From the NCBI GenBank assembly GCA_946894095.1, contig OX335642.1:1313021-1377020 (forward strand): a stretch of DNA of 64,000 bases, read 5' to 3'. Below, in pieces: positions 31,346 to 41,797 of this stretch. The position numbers were made by a program, and so were the translations under genes. The first letter of the stretch is position 1, and every line of letters begins with the position of its first letter. Source of the DNA: Incurvaria masculella. Taxonomy: Eukaryota; Arthropoda; Insecta; Lepidoptera; Incurvariidae. Below the pieces are notes generated by a model. That model saw only the letters and a program-made list of their open reading frames with translations. It had not been told where the DNA came from and ran no database searches.

Positions 31346-31771
31346 TATAACCTCAAATAAGGAGACCGGCACCAGTTATGATTTATGAAAAATGATATTT
31401 ATCTGAAAAAAATATAGAACCCGTTCTTCCAAATCCGTAAGGAATATAAAGCCAGATCAAAATGCATGGACGCCCTTTAAATTAAAATGATATTAAAATA
31501 CATTTTTAAAAATCTATCAAATAATATTTTGACTATGCAGTAAAATATCGATAACTCGTAAGTGCATCTCTAGCGAGTGCAAGCGACTGGAAGGCGCAGA
31601 GTAAATAAAACTCCGCACATCAAAATATTCCATTCGAGCAACCGAAATAATCCACTCAAGCCGAATGGTATGTTGGACCGTTCGCATGTTCGTGGGTTGC
31701 TCTTTTACGGCATCGAGTTCCTTTCCTTTAGCCTGTTTTAATTCACCGTATTGGGCTTAATTTACTTTTAA
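31346..31771. other. Spacer, nothing recognised
   Basis: No supported gene or repeat. Confidence 0.4.
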
Positions 31772-32033
31772 CTAGCCGTTGTACCCCGCTCCGCTCGGGT
31801 AAATGCAGTTTTGGACTGATGTCGGGCTGAATTATTTCCTGGATATTATTTGTGATGCCTACAAAAATGTTCATCCCCTATTTCACCCCCTTCCAGTTAA
31901 ATTTTCGCCACAAAAGATAGCCTTCTCGAATGTCCATTTTATATCTACACTAAAACTCAAAAAAGTGGCTTAGGCGTGATAACGCGACAGACAGAGTTAC
32001 TTTCGAATTTAATATTATAAGTTTGGATTGTTC
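31772..32033 (+). mobile_element. RTE-like LINE tail, best copy
   Basis: From ACTAGCCGTTGTACCCCGCT through TTTTGGACTGATGTCGGGCT and TTCATCCCCTATTTCACCCC to the end GACAGAGTTACTTTCGAATT and TATAAGTTTGGAT. The terminal 'TTACTTTCG...ATATTA' sentence is typical of lepidopteran RTE 3' ends. Confidence 0.6.
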
Positions 32034-32071
32034 CGTAGAATATAATTCTTGTAAATTTGCTGTTTTATCTT

Positions 32072-32337
32072 AAAACCGGCCAAGTGCGAGTCGGACTCGC
32101 ACACGAAGGGTTCCGTACTATCGTACAAGATTTAACACAAATCACGTTTTTTGTATGGGGGTCCCCCTTTTTTTTCATAATTTTACTTATTTGTTCTTAT
32201 AGCGGCAAAGTAAATACACCCTCTGTGAAAATTTCAGCTGCCTATCTATTACGGTTCATGAGATACAGCCCTGTGACAGACGGACGGGCGGATGGACGGA
32301 CGGATGGACAGCGCAGGCTTAGTAATAGGGTTCCGTT
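32072..32337 (+). mobile_element. GACG element, 3' hairpin cut
   Basis: AAACCGGCCAAGTGCGAGTC, GGTTCCGTACTATCG, CTATCTATTACGGTTCATG and a short GACGGACGG run are followed by GTAATAGGGTTCCGTTGTGC. The last part of the terminal hairpin (ACGGAACCCTAAAAA) is missing. Confidence 0.85.
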
Positions 32338-32464
32338 GTGCATCGAAATCGTTGTTTTCTAAAATTTAAACACAACATATATAACTAAACATTATTTTCC
32401 ATACCATCAAAATAACGACCAAACGATGACTACGACGTTATATTCTGTTCGCTTGTTATTTCAG

Positions 32465-32544
32465 GCGTCATGCTACGCGATGACAATAAAATCATTCCGG
32501 AATACAGCACTTTTGAAAGCAGTAGCCATCTACTGGGCAAATAA
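32465..32544 (+). CDS. Possible terminal exon, unrecognised
   Basis: A strong acceptor (GTTCGCTTGTTATTTCAG) precedes 26 open codons in one frame, reading V-M-L-R-D-D-N-K-I-I-P-E-Y-S-T-F-E-S-S-S and ending with a stop TAA at 32542-32544. AATAAA overlaps this stop (32540-32545). The residues are protein-like, but a second frame is also open to 32620, so the reading is uncertain. No neighbour exon was identified. Confidence 0.3.
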
Positions 32545-33690
32545 AGCCATTGAAACTTTTAACAATGGATATTTTGCGGGAATAGTTTTAAAGAACTTAC
32601 GGATTGTGTGGAAATTTTGACACTTATACTTGTCGGGGTCGGGGGAGATACGAGCAAGGGTTTTTCCTAACAGTTAAAGTATGTAGCATTTTAAACACTG
32701 TGTTACTAAGATAGTTTATTGCGGGCAAATGGACTGCAGGGGTATTCTCAGCTATTTGTTTTAGGGCCGATTTTTCAATCATCAGATAGTATTTATCGGA
32801 CTGATAGTACTCATTTACATTTGTTAAAAGACGGATAGTCATTACCGGAGATGTTTTTTTCTGCCTGTAATTTAACTAATAATAATATGGAATTACTATA
32901 ATCGATGGATAAGCAGAGGCGTAAATAGATCAATCGAATAGTTATCTGACTGTTTATCAGACCATTGAAAAATCACATCAAAAAACAGAAATCGAAGATG
33001 CATTCACCGCAAAAGGTTTGCGTCCAGGTTCGATTCCAGTCTTGCTTTTAAATAGCGCCATTTTTTGTTATTTAATCGAAGGCCCTGGTACTAGCCAAAT
33101 CGCAAAGTTAGACGAGGCACCCCAAGTTAACTAACTAAGTCTGACGATTATAAGTGTCATTCTTACAATATATGATTCCTTGTCTATTAATCAACCTATT
33201 TTCGTTAATGTATGTTACCTTTTTCTATACAAAATACATTGCGGAAACGGTGTCCATTTCCGAACTTTTTTGACTAAATGTAGAAATCTAATAGCAAATG
33301 GAATGTTTTGTTTATGCATATATGCTGTTTTTGCTTATATCTATTAATCGAATTACTTTCAGATTTCTAATGAGAAAAATCAACTTTTTTATTTTTATTA
33401 TTATTTAAATAAATGATGGAATCAAAAAATATTAACAATCCATTATCAGTATGGAGTTCTATTTGGATTTTCTGAAGCGTTTCACTACATATTATTACAT
33501 TTGTTAAAAAGTGCATTTGTATGGCGCGAGTAGTTGGCCAGTCCTAGCGCCTTGCACGTACAAACTAGCATAATACGCAATACAAAGATATCTTTCTGAC
33601 TGAACGAAGTAGTAGTTATACAAAATCATAGCATTACAGTGCCACACCAATTTGAAGGAAATATGAGATTACTGTAATTTTAAGCCTTTA
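32545..33690. other. AT-rich stretch, no gene seen
   Basis: Unsupported frame 32624-32842 (minus). TTTGCGTCCAGGTTCGATTC at about 33015 contains a B-box-like GGTTCGATTCC, but no A box fits. Confidence 0.4.
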
Positions 33691-33815
33691 TTAACCGACT
33701 TCGAAAAAAAGGAGGAGGTTCTCAATTCGTCGGAATCTTTTTTTTTCTCTTTTTTTTATGTATGTTCACCGATTACTCGAAGACCCCTGAACCGATTTTT
33801 CAGACAAATGATTAT
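33691..33815 (+). mobile_element. Lepidopteran 'GGAGGAGG' repeat, copy 1
   Basis: TTAACCGACTTCGAAAAAAA, GGAGGAGGTTCTCAATTCGT, and ATGTATGTTCACCGATTACT are shared almost exactly with 50644-50835. This start sequence is widespread in moths and butterflies (prior knowledge). Class unresolved. Confidence 0.7.
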
Positions 33816-33927
33816 AAAAATAATCTGAAATTCTACATTTGAGCTTTGTTTTTATTGTCATTTTTATTATTTCAGTACGGAATTTAGTAAGGTATGTAAA
33901 TTGTAAAGAAATCTTCATTTACTGTCG

Positions 33928-34321
33928 ATTTTTTTTATGCGACCTGACATGGATGGCTAATACCACACAACTACCGTTATGATATTAGCCCAATACACCA
34001 CATTCCCGAAGGAATTAGGTGCCATGCCAGGACCTTCCCTTTATGAGCACGGCTACATTGAACTGAATGGAAAACACGGACAATTTTCGACCATCTTTTC
34101 ATCCAATGCGATGGTACCAACCCGGGCGGGCTTAAACCCTACTACCTAGTAGGGGAAGGGGACCTACAGTTTTACATGGATTCCGAACCATGGAGCAGCT
34201 CGCATTCGTGACGAAATGCACTTATCGAACTCTGAAAGAGAACGACAGTGGTGCATGTCGGAATTGAACCCAGGCCTCTGGTACGCTAGGCCAGTCCCCG
34301 CGCCACTAGGCTACGAACGGT
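33928..34321 (-). mobile_element. SINE-1, full length, minus strand
   Basis: From TTTTTTTATGCGACCTGACA to GCGCCACTAGGCTACG. Small deletion after CACGGACAATTTTC. Close to the consensus, hence young. Confidence 0.9.
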
Positions 34322-34685
34322 TGAAATTATCTAATAGCAATAATTATGATATAAAATATAAATAATATAGATAATACAGATAGATGATAAAAAATATCGA
34401 AAAATAAATCTAGCCATCGAGATGTGCAAATATGTTTAAACACTTCTGTAGCTTATATGTGTAATGGCATGCCATTTTCAGCACATATCGTGGAATAATT
34501 AAACATACTTTGCAAAAGCTGACAAGGACGTTCCTCGAAAGGAAAATATATTTCTAGTCATTTTCACGATCGATAGTCGAATTGGTCGGCGGACTACACG
34601 CGCTAGTTATTCAGCCCAAATATCCTCTGTAAGAAGCGAAATACTTCATAGTCCAAATGTATAAGTTGCATGTGTGGCCTTCCTT
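34322..34685. other. Spacer, nothing recognised
   Basis: No supported gene or repeat. Confidence 0.4.
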
Positions 34686-34794
34686 CCTGGGAAGGTCCTG
34701 GCATGCCACCTAATTCCTACGGGAATATGGTGTATTGGGCTTATATCATAACGTTAGTTGTGTAGCCATCCAAGTCAGGTTGCAAAAAAAGAGT
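34686..34794 (+). mobile_element. SINE-1 3' tail fragment
   Basis: GGGAAGGTCCTGGCATGCCA to AAGTCAGGTTGCAAAAAAA. The head and most of the body are missing. Confidence 0.8.
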
Positions 34795-34876
34795 TGATTT
34801 AGCTAAACCCCAAGAAACTCAGCCAAATCCGAGCATGTCGTCAACTCAACCGTCATTGTTAAAAAATGCTTGGAAA

Positions 34877-34898
34877 AGGTTAGGTTAGGTTAGGTTAG
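34877..34898 (+). repeat. Short TTAGG array
   Basis: Four units, ending a few bases before the head of the next SINE-1. Confidence 0.75.
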
Positions 34899-34904
34899 TA
34901 CTCC

Positions 34905-35050
34905 ACCACTCGTAGCCTAGTGGCGCGGGGACTTGCCTAGCATACCAGAGGTCTGGGTTCCAATCCTCGCATACACCACTTTCTTTATCATTCTGATTTG
35001 GATTAGTGCGTTTCATCACGAAACGTCCATGTCTTGTTGTATAAAAAAAA
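34905..35050 (+). mobile_element. SINE-1 with large internal deletion
   Basis: The head CTCGTAGCCTAGTGGCGCGG, B box GGGTTCCAATCC and the first body part to CATCACGAAACG are followed directly by TCCATGTCTTGTTGTATAAA and an A tail. About 260 bp are missing, leaving a 145-bp mini-element with both ends. Confidence 0.75.
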
Positions 35051-35192
35051 AACAGAAAATCCGTAATTATTATTCATCTCTCGGATTAAGCCAAAAGTTC
35101 AATAAAAATTAAGGCTGCTACCGGGATTATAAATTACGGCTTTTCTATAACATAAAACTCTTCTATGGTACAAGTGAAAAAGTCATGAATAC

Positions 35193-35468
35193 TAGCGCAG
35201 CTTGTAGCCTAGTGGACAAATGGATTTCCCATACCAGAGGACTGGCTTCAAAACCCCGCCCCGTGTATAAAAAAAATCTTTCTCGTTGTGAGTTAGATAA
35301 GTGCATTTCGTCACGAATGCGACCTGCTCAATGATTGGGTCACCATGTAAAACTGTAGGTCCCCTTCCTCTACTAGGTACAATCCCATAGAATAAAAATA
35401 TGGTCTAAGCGGCAATGAAGAATAGTTTTTCAACCAGTTTAATGTAACCGTACTTATTTTGGGCTTAT
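35193..35468 (+). mobile_element. SINE-1, diverged
   Basis: Head CTTGTAGCCTAGTGGACAAA (A box kept, following bases changed), decayed B box, body TCACGAATGCGACCTGCTCA, TGTAAAACTGTAGGTCCCC. The tail is lost. Confidence 0.7.
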
Positions 35469-35527
35469 ATTTTGAAGTATATATACTTTTTCGTACTAAG
35501 CATGTACGTCGCTTATTCAAAGAAATG

Positions 35528-35766
35528 TGACATGTATGTATGTATAATCGACCGTGCAGCACGGACACATTAATTAAAGAAAGATCCCTCTAATAAGAAC
35601 TACTTTACGAGTATACTGCAAGGCTGAACGCGAACCAGCAAAACATACCATTAGCGGGTATTGCGTATAACCAATTTCGCCACCTGCTGTATACCCATAA
35701 AGGTAAAATGTATGCCTCCTACTAACACAGTAATTAAGATTATATCTACATACATTTATTTAACGC
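35528..35766 (-). mobile_element. SINE-2, copy 2
   Basis: tRNA-like region at about 35615-35692 on the minus strand (GGTGGCGAAATTGG, B box GGTTCGCGTTC). It ends in GTATGTATGTATAATCGACC. Shares GCCTCCTACTAACACAG and CATTTATTTAACGCT with 15645-15906, which sets the other end. Confidence 0.65.
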
Positions 35767-35789
35767 TATACCTTGAAGTTGGGTTAAGT

Positions 35790-36172
35790 GGGCCTCAGTG
35801 GCCCAGTGGCGCGACACTTCGGCGATCGCTCTCCGAAGTTAAGCAACGCTGGGTCCGGTCTGGTCTTGGATGGGTGACCATTAGACCGTTGAGAGAGGCT
35901 GGCCGTGGTTCGGATTCCACGTTAAACTGTAGGTCCCCTTCCTTACTTACTAGGTGGTAGGGTTAATCCCGCCCGGGGTGGTACCATCGCATTGAATGAA
36001 CGATGGTCGAAGCGGCAATGAAAATTGTCCGTGTTTTCCATCCAGTTCAATGCAGCCGAGCAATATAAGGAAGGTCCTGCCATGGCACCTAGTTCCCATG
36101 TGGTGTGTTGGGCTAATACCATGACAGAAGGTGTGGTATTAGCCATCATGTCCAGACACATAAAAAAAAAAG
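35790..36172 (+). mobile_element. SINE-1 body with 5S-rRNA-like head
   Basis: From about 35811 the head reads CACTTCGGCGATCGCT, CCGAAGTTAAGCAACGCT, GGGTCCGGT and CTTGGATGGGTGACC. These match the internal promoter region of animal 5S rRNA: A box (35836-35848), intermediate element and C box (35865-35879). At about 35902 it passes into the ordinary SINE-1 body: TGGTTCGGATTCCACGTTAA, ACTGTAGGTCCCCTTCC, GGATGGTCGAAG-type blocks, AGTTCAATGCAGCC, and TTAGCCATCATGTCC with A tail. All other SINE-1 heads here are tRNA-like. It is thus a 5S-derived (SINE3-type) element sharing its body with a tRNA-derived family. Confidence 0.85.
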
Positions 36173-36526
36173 TGACATAAAAAAAAATTCAGACATTTAT
36201 TACAAAGGTTTCCGCTTTATTCATTCTACTCTATACACACACTTATCTTTAATCACAAATGAAGCTTACTAGGTGCGGCCAAAGTGATCAGTTGGACAAT
36301 AACATAGTCGACGACGCCATCATTCCGTCTCGTCCAATAAACAGCCGCTCCCACACGCCCATGACTCTAGATTAAACTGCCTCGGCCTAGAAATACTGGC
36401 GCGGCTCACACAAGCACAAATGCGAAAGGCAATAGGGGTTGTTTGTGAGTGAACTTATGGTTTCTCGGTGTCCGACGTCAACATCCGTTAACAGGATCGC
36501 TTCGGTGTCGAGGAGGGGTCGCCTTC
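36173..36526. other. Spacer, nothing recognised
   Basis: A moderately GC-rich part at 36260-36500 has no frame of interest. Confidence 0.4.
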
Positions 36527-36685
36527 ATAAAGTCCAAAAAGCATAAGGTCCAAAACCCGAAACATCCAAAAGTATGTGTTATAATATGCATATAATCTAA
36601 CCTAACCTATCCTAATTGAAAATATCCGTATTTATAAGTGTTTTGGACGGTATGGGTTTTGGACTTCGTGCTTTTTGGACTTTAT
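36527..36685. mobile_element. MITE-5
   Basis: ATAAAGTCCAAAAAGCATAA at the left pairs with GTGCTTTTTGGACTTTAT at the right; inner AGGTCCAAAACCC pairs with GGGTTTTGGACTTC. Terminal repeats are about 32 bp. The centre holds TCTAACCTAACCTATCC, a decayed CCTAA run. Confidence 0.8.
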
Positions 36686-37097
36686 CGAGGGGTTACGTTT
36701 GAAGTTCTAACTTTGACGAGAAAAAAATACTATTGAATATTGAATTGGAATATTGTGACAATGGAAAATAATTAATTTGCAGAATTGAATAGGGAATTTG
36801 GTATAAAGATTCGTACTTTGTATGAATTATATTAACTGTCTGTTTGCATGAAAAAAAAATTAATTGAAAATACGTTATTTTTGGTGCTTGTGTAACTTAA
36901 TAAATCTGAGAATATAAAGTATCTCAGGTGGGAATTGTATCGGTGGAGATTTTGTATGGAAATGGAAGATCATATTTGAGGATATTAATTATGTTAATGC
37001 AGGTTGTTTTACATTCATGTATCTGATGTTAATCTAGGTAAACTTAGGTTAGGTTTGTTTCGGTAAGCTAATTTTCAATGTTTCACCATTTAAGGAA
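36686..37097. other. AT-rich spacer
   Basis: Only AACTTAGGTTAGGTTTG near 37040 recalls a telomere unit. Confidence 0.4.
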
Positions 37098-37300
37098 TGT
37101 GATATATATGTATAATCGACCGTAAAGGATACATTAATTGAAGCAAGAGCCCAGTAAAAAAATCTTCTTTACGAATATACTGCAAGGCTGGACCCGAACC
37201 AGCAAAACATACCGTTCGCGGGTATTGCGATTACCAATTTCGCCACCGGCTGTATACCCATAAATTTGGAATTCTCCTACAGTCCCTCCTCCCGTAATGG
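37098..37300 (-). mobile_element. SINE-2, copy 3 with intact tRNA-like fold
   Basis: Minus strand, about 37182-37257. The T arm is GCTGG-TTCGGGT-CCAGC, the anticodon arm ATACC-CGCGAAC-GGTAT, and the D-arm/A box GGTGGCGAAATTGGTAA. All three arms pair perfectly or nearly so. U33 is not present, so a working tRNA is unlikely. The tail after it is ATACATATAT-like. Confidence 0.65.
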
Positions 37301-39436
37301 GTTATCTGTCATTGAATGTTTCATGCGAAGCGTTTTATCACCGTTTTTAATAAATAAAAAAAAATTTGAATTATTCCACTGACTGTATGCAACAAAATAT
37401 TTGGTTCTGGGAAAATAATAAACCTGATGCATGCCCTGACCCTATTTTGGGGCTTATGGGCTTTCTCTTTCAAACGTGTTATCTGTCAGCTTTGGCTTAC
37501 GACAATTAAATGGAAACAATATATTTGGATTTTCAATTTAGCTTGTCTCAGTTCCAATTAGTTTTTTCACTTTTCATTAAAAATATACTGCGTAATTTCG
37601 TAGTCGTCACATAAGCTTTATTTGATGACAAGGTAATTGGAAGTTATTAATAAATCGGTAAATCCTTAGGTTTTGTTTATTTGTTTACCATATAATAGAT
37701 CAGCGCGACTCGGAAAAGATTTAGGGACTTTTTTAATATATCAGTCGGCATATCTTTCACCCCACGCCAACATTCATTTATTTACATTACACATTTTTTT
37801 TTAAATATTTACACGATTATAAAATTCAGTCAATTTTAGTCATTGATTTCGAAATAATCTATTTGATAGTAGTAAAAATAATGTATACCTTACATTATTA
37901 AAAGTATTTTAGTAACATGTGCTTGTTAGCTCCTGATTATATACAATTATATGGTTTTTTCTTCACTTGTTTAATCACGTAATATCAAGGGTGGAATAAT
38001 ATTACATAGATGAGACATAATTTTAGGATAAAAACATTGTTTTGCACCATAAAAGCCTAAATATATTTTATTGGCTGAAAGTTATTTCAATAAATAAAAG
38101 GTAATTTTAATTTTTTTTTAAAAAAAGAGGAAATTTATCTGGAGGAATATTTAAAATAAAGCCATTTAATCCCTCAACAAAGACGTTATAAAGGTTTTCT
38201 ATTATTACGTATTTTTTTAAAACCGCATGAAATACAGATTTTCCGTAAAGTTCAATGTAAATGTAACTAGGAAAAAATATTGAGCGTAACTTATTGCGTT
38301 TTACCATTTATTTGTCAAGACAACGATTTGTCTGTCTCTCAAGATTACTTTTCGCTGAAAACTCGTATGTCTGTCTCTGGTAGTTTATGCCAAAGAGTAA
38401 TTCCAATCGGCCTATAATCATGAGCATTTTAACTAATTTCTACTTAGCACAATCACAGTTAAATGAAATAAGTTAAGTTTTAATTACATCACATCGAAAA
38501 ACAATCTGCGGTGGACGAACTGCATCTATGTACCTAGTATATACGGAAACCTCGCCTCAGTGCGCTGAACACCATGTGTTATATACTTATCTAATGATAG
38601 GTAACAACCTAGCTATAGTAAAGTACATGGCAAATAATTTTGAGCAATCTAAGCTCATATCTAAAATTTAGAAAATAAAAAAAAACTTTTTGCTTACAAG
38701 TTAGAATGTTTAATCTGCAAAAAGCCTGCTGAACTCCTCAAGCTGTTAAAGCTTTCATTTTCACACCCCACTCGGCGCAGGCTGTCTTTGTAAGAGGCTA
38801 ACAGAAGCCTTCTCGAACTTGCCACTTTATTATCCACAACTTTGTACATCCATTACCGAGCAATCTTGTACCTATAAGTATTACAGCGTGATCCATCATG
38901 CTACTCTAGTCATATTATACTTTTAGGGACCTGACGCATAGTATCCCTACATAGACGTGGGTGAACAGCCGCTGAAAGTAACCGAGATGATGAAAACAAT
39001 GCGTCAAAATGAATAATAATAGTTTAATAATAGAAAATGTATTTGCAAACTTTGCTCTCATTCATCATTTCATGTATTTTCAGGCATTTTACATCAGTTA
39101 TTGCTGAAATAAAAAAAAATCGCAGGAAATACGTAATAGCTGTTTTACAATGGCATTTATTTAACCTAATCTATATTCGTAGGGGCTGCGTTAAATACTG
39201 GTAGGTATGCACCAACGCTTTCATCCCTTAAAAACGAATAGTTAAATTAGGCGCCTATGGACATGGTACATTAGTGACGAGAAGGCGAGTGGATCAATAA
39301 GAGTGAGAAAAAATAATTATTTTAGAAAAAAGTACGTGTATCTGATGTATGTATCCGTTCCTGAGAAAAATGCTATTATCGAACCATCAAACAGACATAC
39401 ATCCAGACGGATAATTAAATGATCCTATTTGGGTTC
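37301..39436. other. Long AT-rich stretch, no gene seen
   Basis: Over 2 kb with no supported frame, no shared repeat and no large hairpin. Could be intron or intergenic DNA. Confidence 0.5.
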
Positions 39437-39620
39437 CATATTTGAAAACTGTTACGGCTTTCACGCGGCAGGATGAGACATTCTCCGACGTTTCGAGCTA
39501 ATCATTCAGCCCGTACGAACGTGGCGGATGCCTCCTTGACAACGGGCTGAATGATTAGCTCGAAACGTCGGAGAATGTCCCTTCCTGCCGCGTGAAACGC
39601 CGTAACATTTTTCAAACATG
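39437..39620. mobile_element. MITE-6, hairpin with about 77-bp arms
   Basis: Left GTTACGGCTTTCACGCGGCA and right TGCCGCGTGAAACGCCGTAAC pair, and CCGACGTTTCGAGCTAATCA pairs with TGATTAGCTCGAAACGTCGG without mismatch. The loop is 29 bases (39514-39542). Only a handful of mismatches remain in each arm, so the element is young. Confidence 0.85.
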
Positions 39621-40197
39621 TCTAACGACCGCGGCAATCTCAAAAGTACTATTTGGGTTCCCTCCAAAGAACGGAACCCTAAAAACAGCTCTAGTCACAC
39701 GGAACGTGTTTCTAGCTCCATAATAGCACAGCACACAAGCACCCTCTTATTAATTCATCGCTTGACCAAGTCTGCTGGAAAACGACCATACGTACTGCGG
39801 AAACGCGAAGGGACTCGAATCGTATATTATGTGCCTATTGTATAATTTAAATGAAAACGTGCGTCCTGGCGAAACGGCGGGATGATGAGGGTGGAGTACG
39901 TTTGGCCCACTTTCTTATTTGCAATCACTCGGTGCGAGGAGATAAGACATATGATACGTTTGAGTATCCTTATGCTTATTTTGGAACGTTTCGCTGTAAA
40001 GCGGAAAACTTAAAATTGAATCGATTGAAATTACTTTTATAATTGAGGAGTTTGGGCGCAAGAGAGTTCTGTTTTTAATGATTCAATGGTTCGAGGTTTT
40101 CCCAGTAGAAAATCGCTTTGACAACCGTTATAAAAGTTATCTCGATGGAATGATTTCTGACTTCTCAGCACGGAATTCCATACTGCTTGTTAAACCT
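39621..40197. other. Stretch with small unsupported frames
   Basis: AAAGAACGGAACCCTAAAAA at 39666-39685 is the terminal hairpin end of a GACG element. Frames 39618-39845 and 39851-40042 show no known domain. Confidence 0.35.
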
Positions 40198-40340
40198 AAA
40201 TCAAATCAAATCATTTATTGCATATTTGAAGAGGTATTAAGTACAAAATAGCACGTGGCTTTCACTAGGAGAGCACTGCAAACACTACAATAGGTTACAA
40301 CAGACGCTAATCTTACAAAATCTACAACGAAATAAGGGGT
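40198..40340 (-). mobile_element. Possible LINE 3' end, minus strand
   Basis: Plus-strand AAATCAAATCAAATCATTTA is the complement of AATGATTTGATTTGATTT, a tail type used by several insect LINEs. No coding part is visible. Confidence 0.3.
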
Positions 40341-40506
40341 TAATTAATTTATTTATGTTAATTATTAAAATTTGAATAAAACTATTCGAAAATACCTTAC
40401 AGAGACCATGGGGGTGAAGAAGTTACTTAAATTCTTAAATAAAGACCCATTAAAGGTACATATTGTTTCACACCATTATTGTCAAAAATAAATAAAATAT
40501 AGGATC

Positions 40507-40790
40507 ACTAGCTGAGGTACACGGCTCCGCTCGGGTCAATGTCGTTTTTGACTGATTCCGGGCTGGTCAAGTTCAGCCTGCGTTTGCAATGTAAGCGGAA
40601 AAAATGTAATTATTTACGACATCACATTAGAAACCTCAAAATTAACAGTATTTCTCCACTATTTAATGAATGTTTTTAAACATATAAACCTTCCTCTTCA
40701 ATCACTATATCTATTAAAAAAACCCGCATACATACATTGGGATATAGGGACAGAGAAAGCTACTTTGTTTTATACTATGTAGTGATTTTT
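40507..40790 (+). mobile_element. RTE-like LINE tail
   Basis: Starts ACTAGCTGAGGTACACGGCT, with GTCGTTTTTGACTGATTCC, and ends GGGACAGAGAAAGCTACTTT and ACTATGTAGTGAT. The last blocks are typical of a lepidopteran RTE 3' end. Confidence 0.55.
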
Positions 40791-40956
40791 CTACTAACCA
40801 TTCGTACAGTTTTTTTTAAGGTAATTTAGACCAAAATGTTTGATATCATTGCATAGTCATTCCCTCACATATATAGTATCGCATAATATAGTAAACACTT
40901 TTTTTGTGGAATGTATGTGATTTAATAGTACATAGGTTATATTTTCTCCCAGTATT
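40791..40956. other. Short spacer
   Basis: Nothing recognised. Confidence 0.4.
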
Positions 40957-41165
40957 GTCAGTCAGCGTGTTTGCATCCACTGCTGGACATACGCCCCTCC
41001 AATTTTCATCCAGTCCTCCCGGCCCTCAGCGGTACGGAACCACTGCTTCCCGCCGACGCACTTGATGTCGTCGTCCCACCTGGCGGGTGGTCTTGCCACA
41101 CTCCGTTTTCCTGTCCACAGCTGCCAGTACTACATTCACGCACGTCACCTGCTGTTGTTCTGGGT
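40957..41165 (-). pseudogene. RTE-type LINE reverse transcriptase, C-terminal remnant
   Basis: The minus strand carries a short frame ending before TGA that reads P-A-R-W-D-D-D-I-K-C-V-G-G-K then W-F-R-T-A-E and A-Y-V-Q-Q-W. This is the well-known last part of RTE-clade ORF proteins ('GRPP.RW.DDI....G..W...A.DR..W...GEAYVQQW'). A frameshift separates the part upstream (near 41085-41100). It lies 170 bp after an RTE-like tail on the opposite strand, so it is from a different copy. Confidence 0.75.
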
Positions 41166-41797
41166 TTTTTTTTAACAAATTTGTTAATTTCATGAATATA
41201 CAAACATGGCGCTGTAAACAGATTAAGTATTTTAAATAAAGGATTACCACTATATAAGTTTTTTAAATAGCGGATTACCACTATCCATAAAAGTTGAGCT
41301 TGGAAAATCGCCCTTATATATGTTTTTCAATTTTTAAAATGTCATCTATGATTATTCAAATACCTTAAAATATTATGCCGTATCTTATATACGACAGACA
41401 TATCTAAGATAATCCATACATATCTGATTGTTTTCTTGAGATTTGTGTTATTTGCCTCAATGCAAAGATAAAACTACTTAGATATTACATTCAAATATTA
41501 CTCTGATGCAACAAAGATGATATATTCTAAGGCTTTCAGCAAACGGTCCATAAAGCAGCTGCGTTATCATTCTCTAATGCAGATAATTCCATCGGACAAA
41601 GCTATAAATATTGCGTAACAATACTGCCGGAATAAATATGAAATGATTGTGTTCGCATCTAACTTTGAAAGGGTGGATACGAACCCCCAAGAATAAGGAT
41701 TGTTAAGACTTAAAAATGGACTCAAATTCGTCTCTATTTCCCTATTTACAAACGAGTATACGACGGTACATAATATTGAGTATTACTTAGTGGATAT
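41166..41797. other. AT-rich spacer
   Basis: AAATAGCGGATTACCACTAT recurs as AAATAAAGGATTACCACTAT 35 bp apart near 41230-41285. Otherwise nothing recognised. Confidence 0.4.

Noticed and set aside
35821..35880. Apparent 5S rRNA gene
   Set aside because: Only the internal promoter part is similar. The ends of a 5S gene are missing, and the sequence passes into a SINE body.
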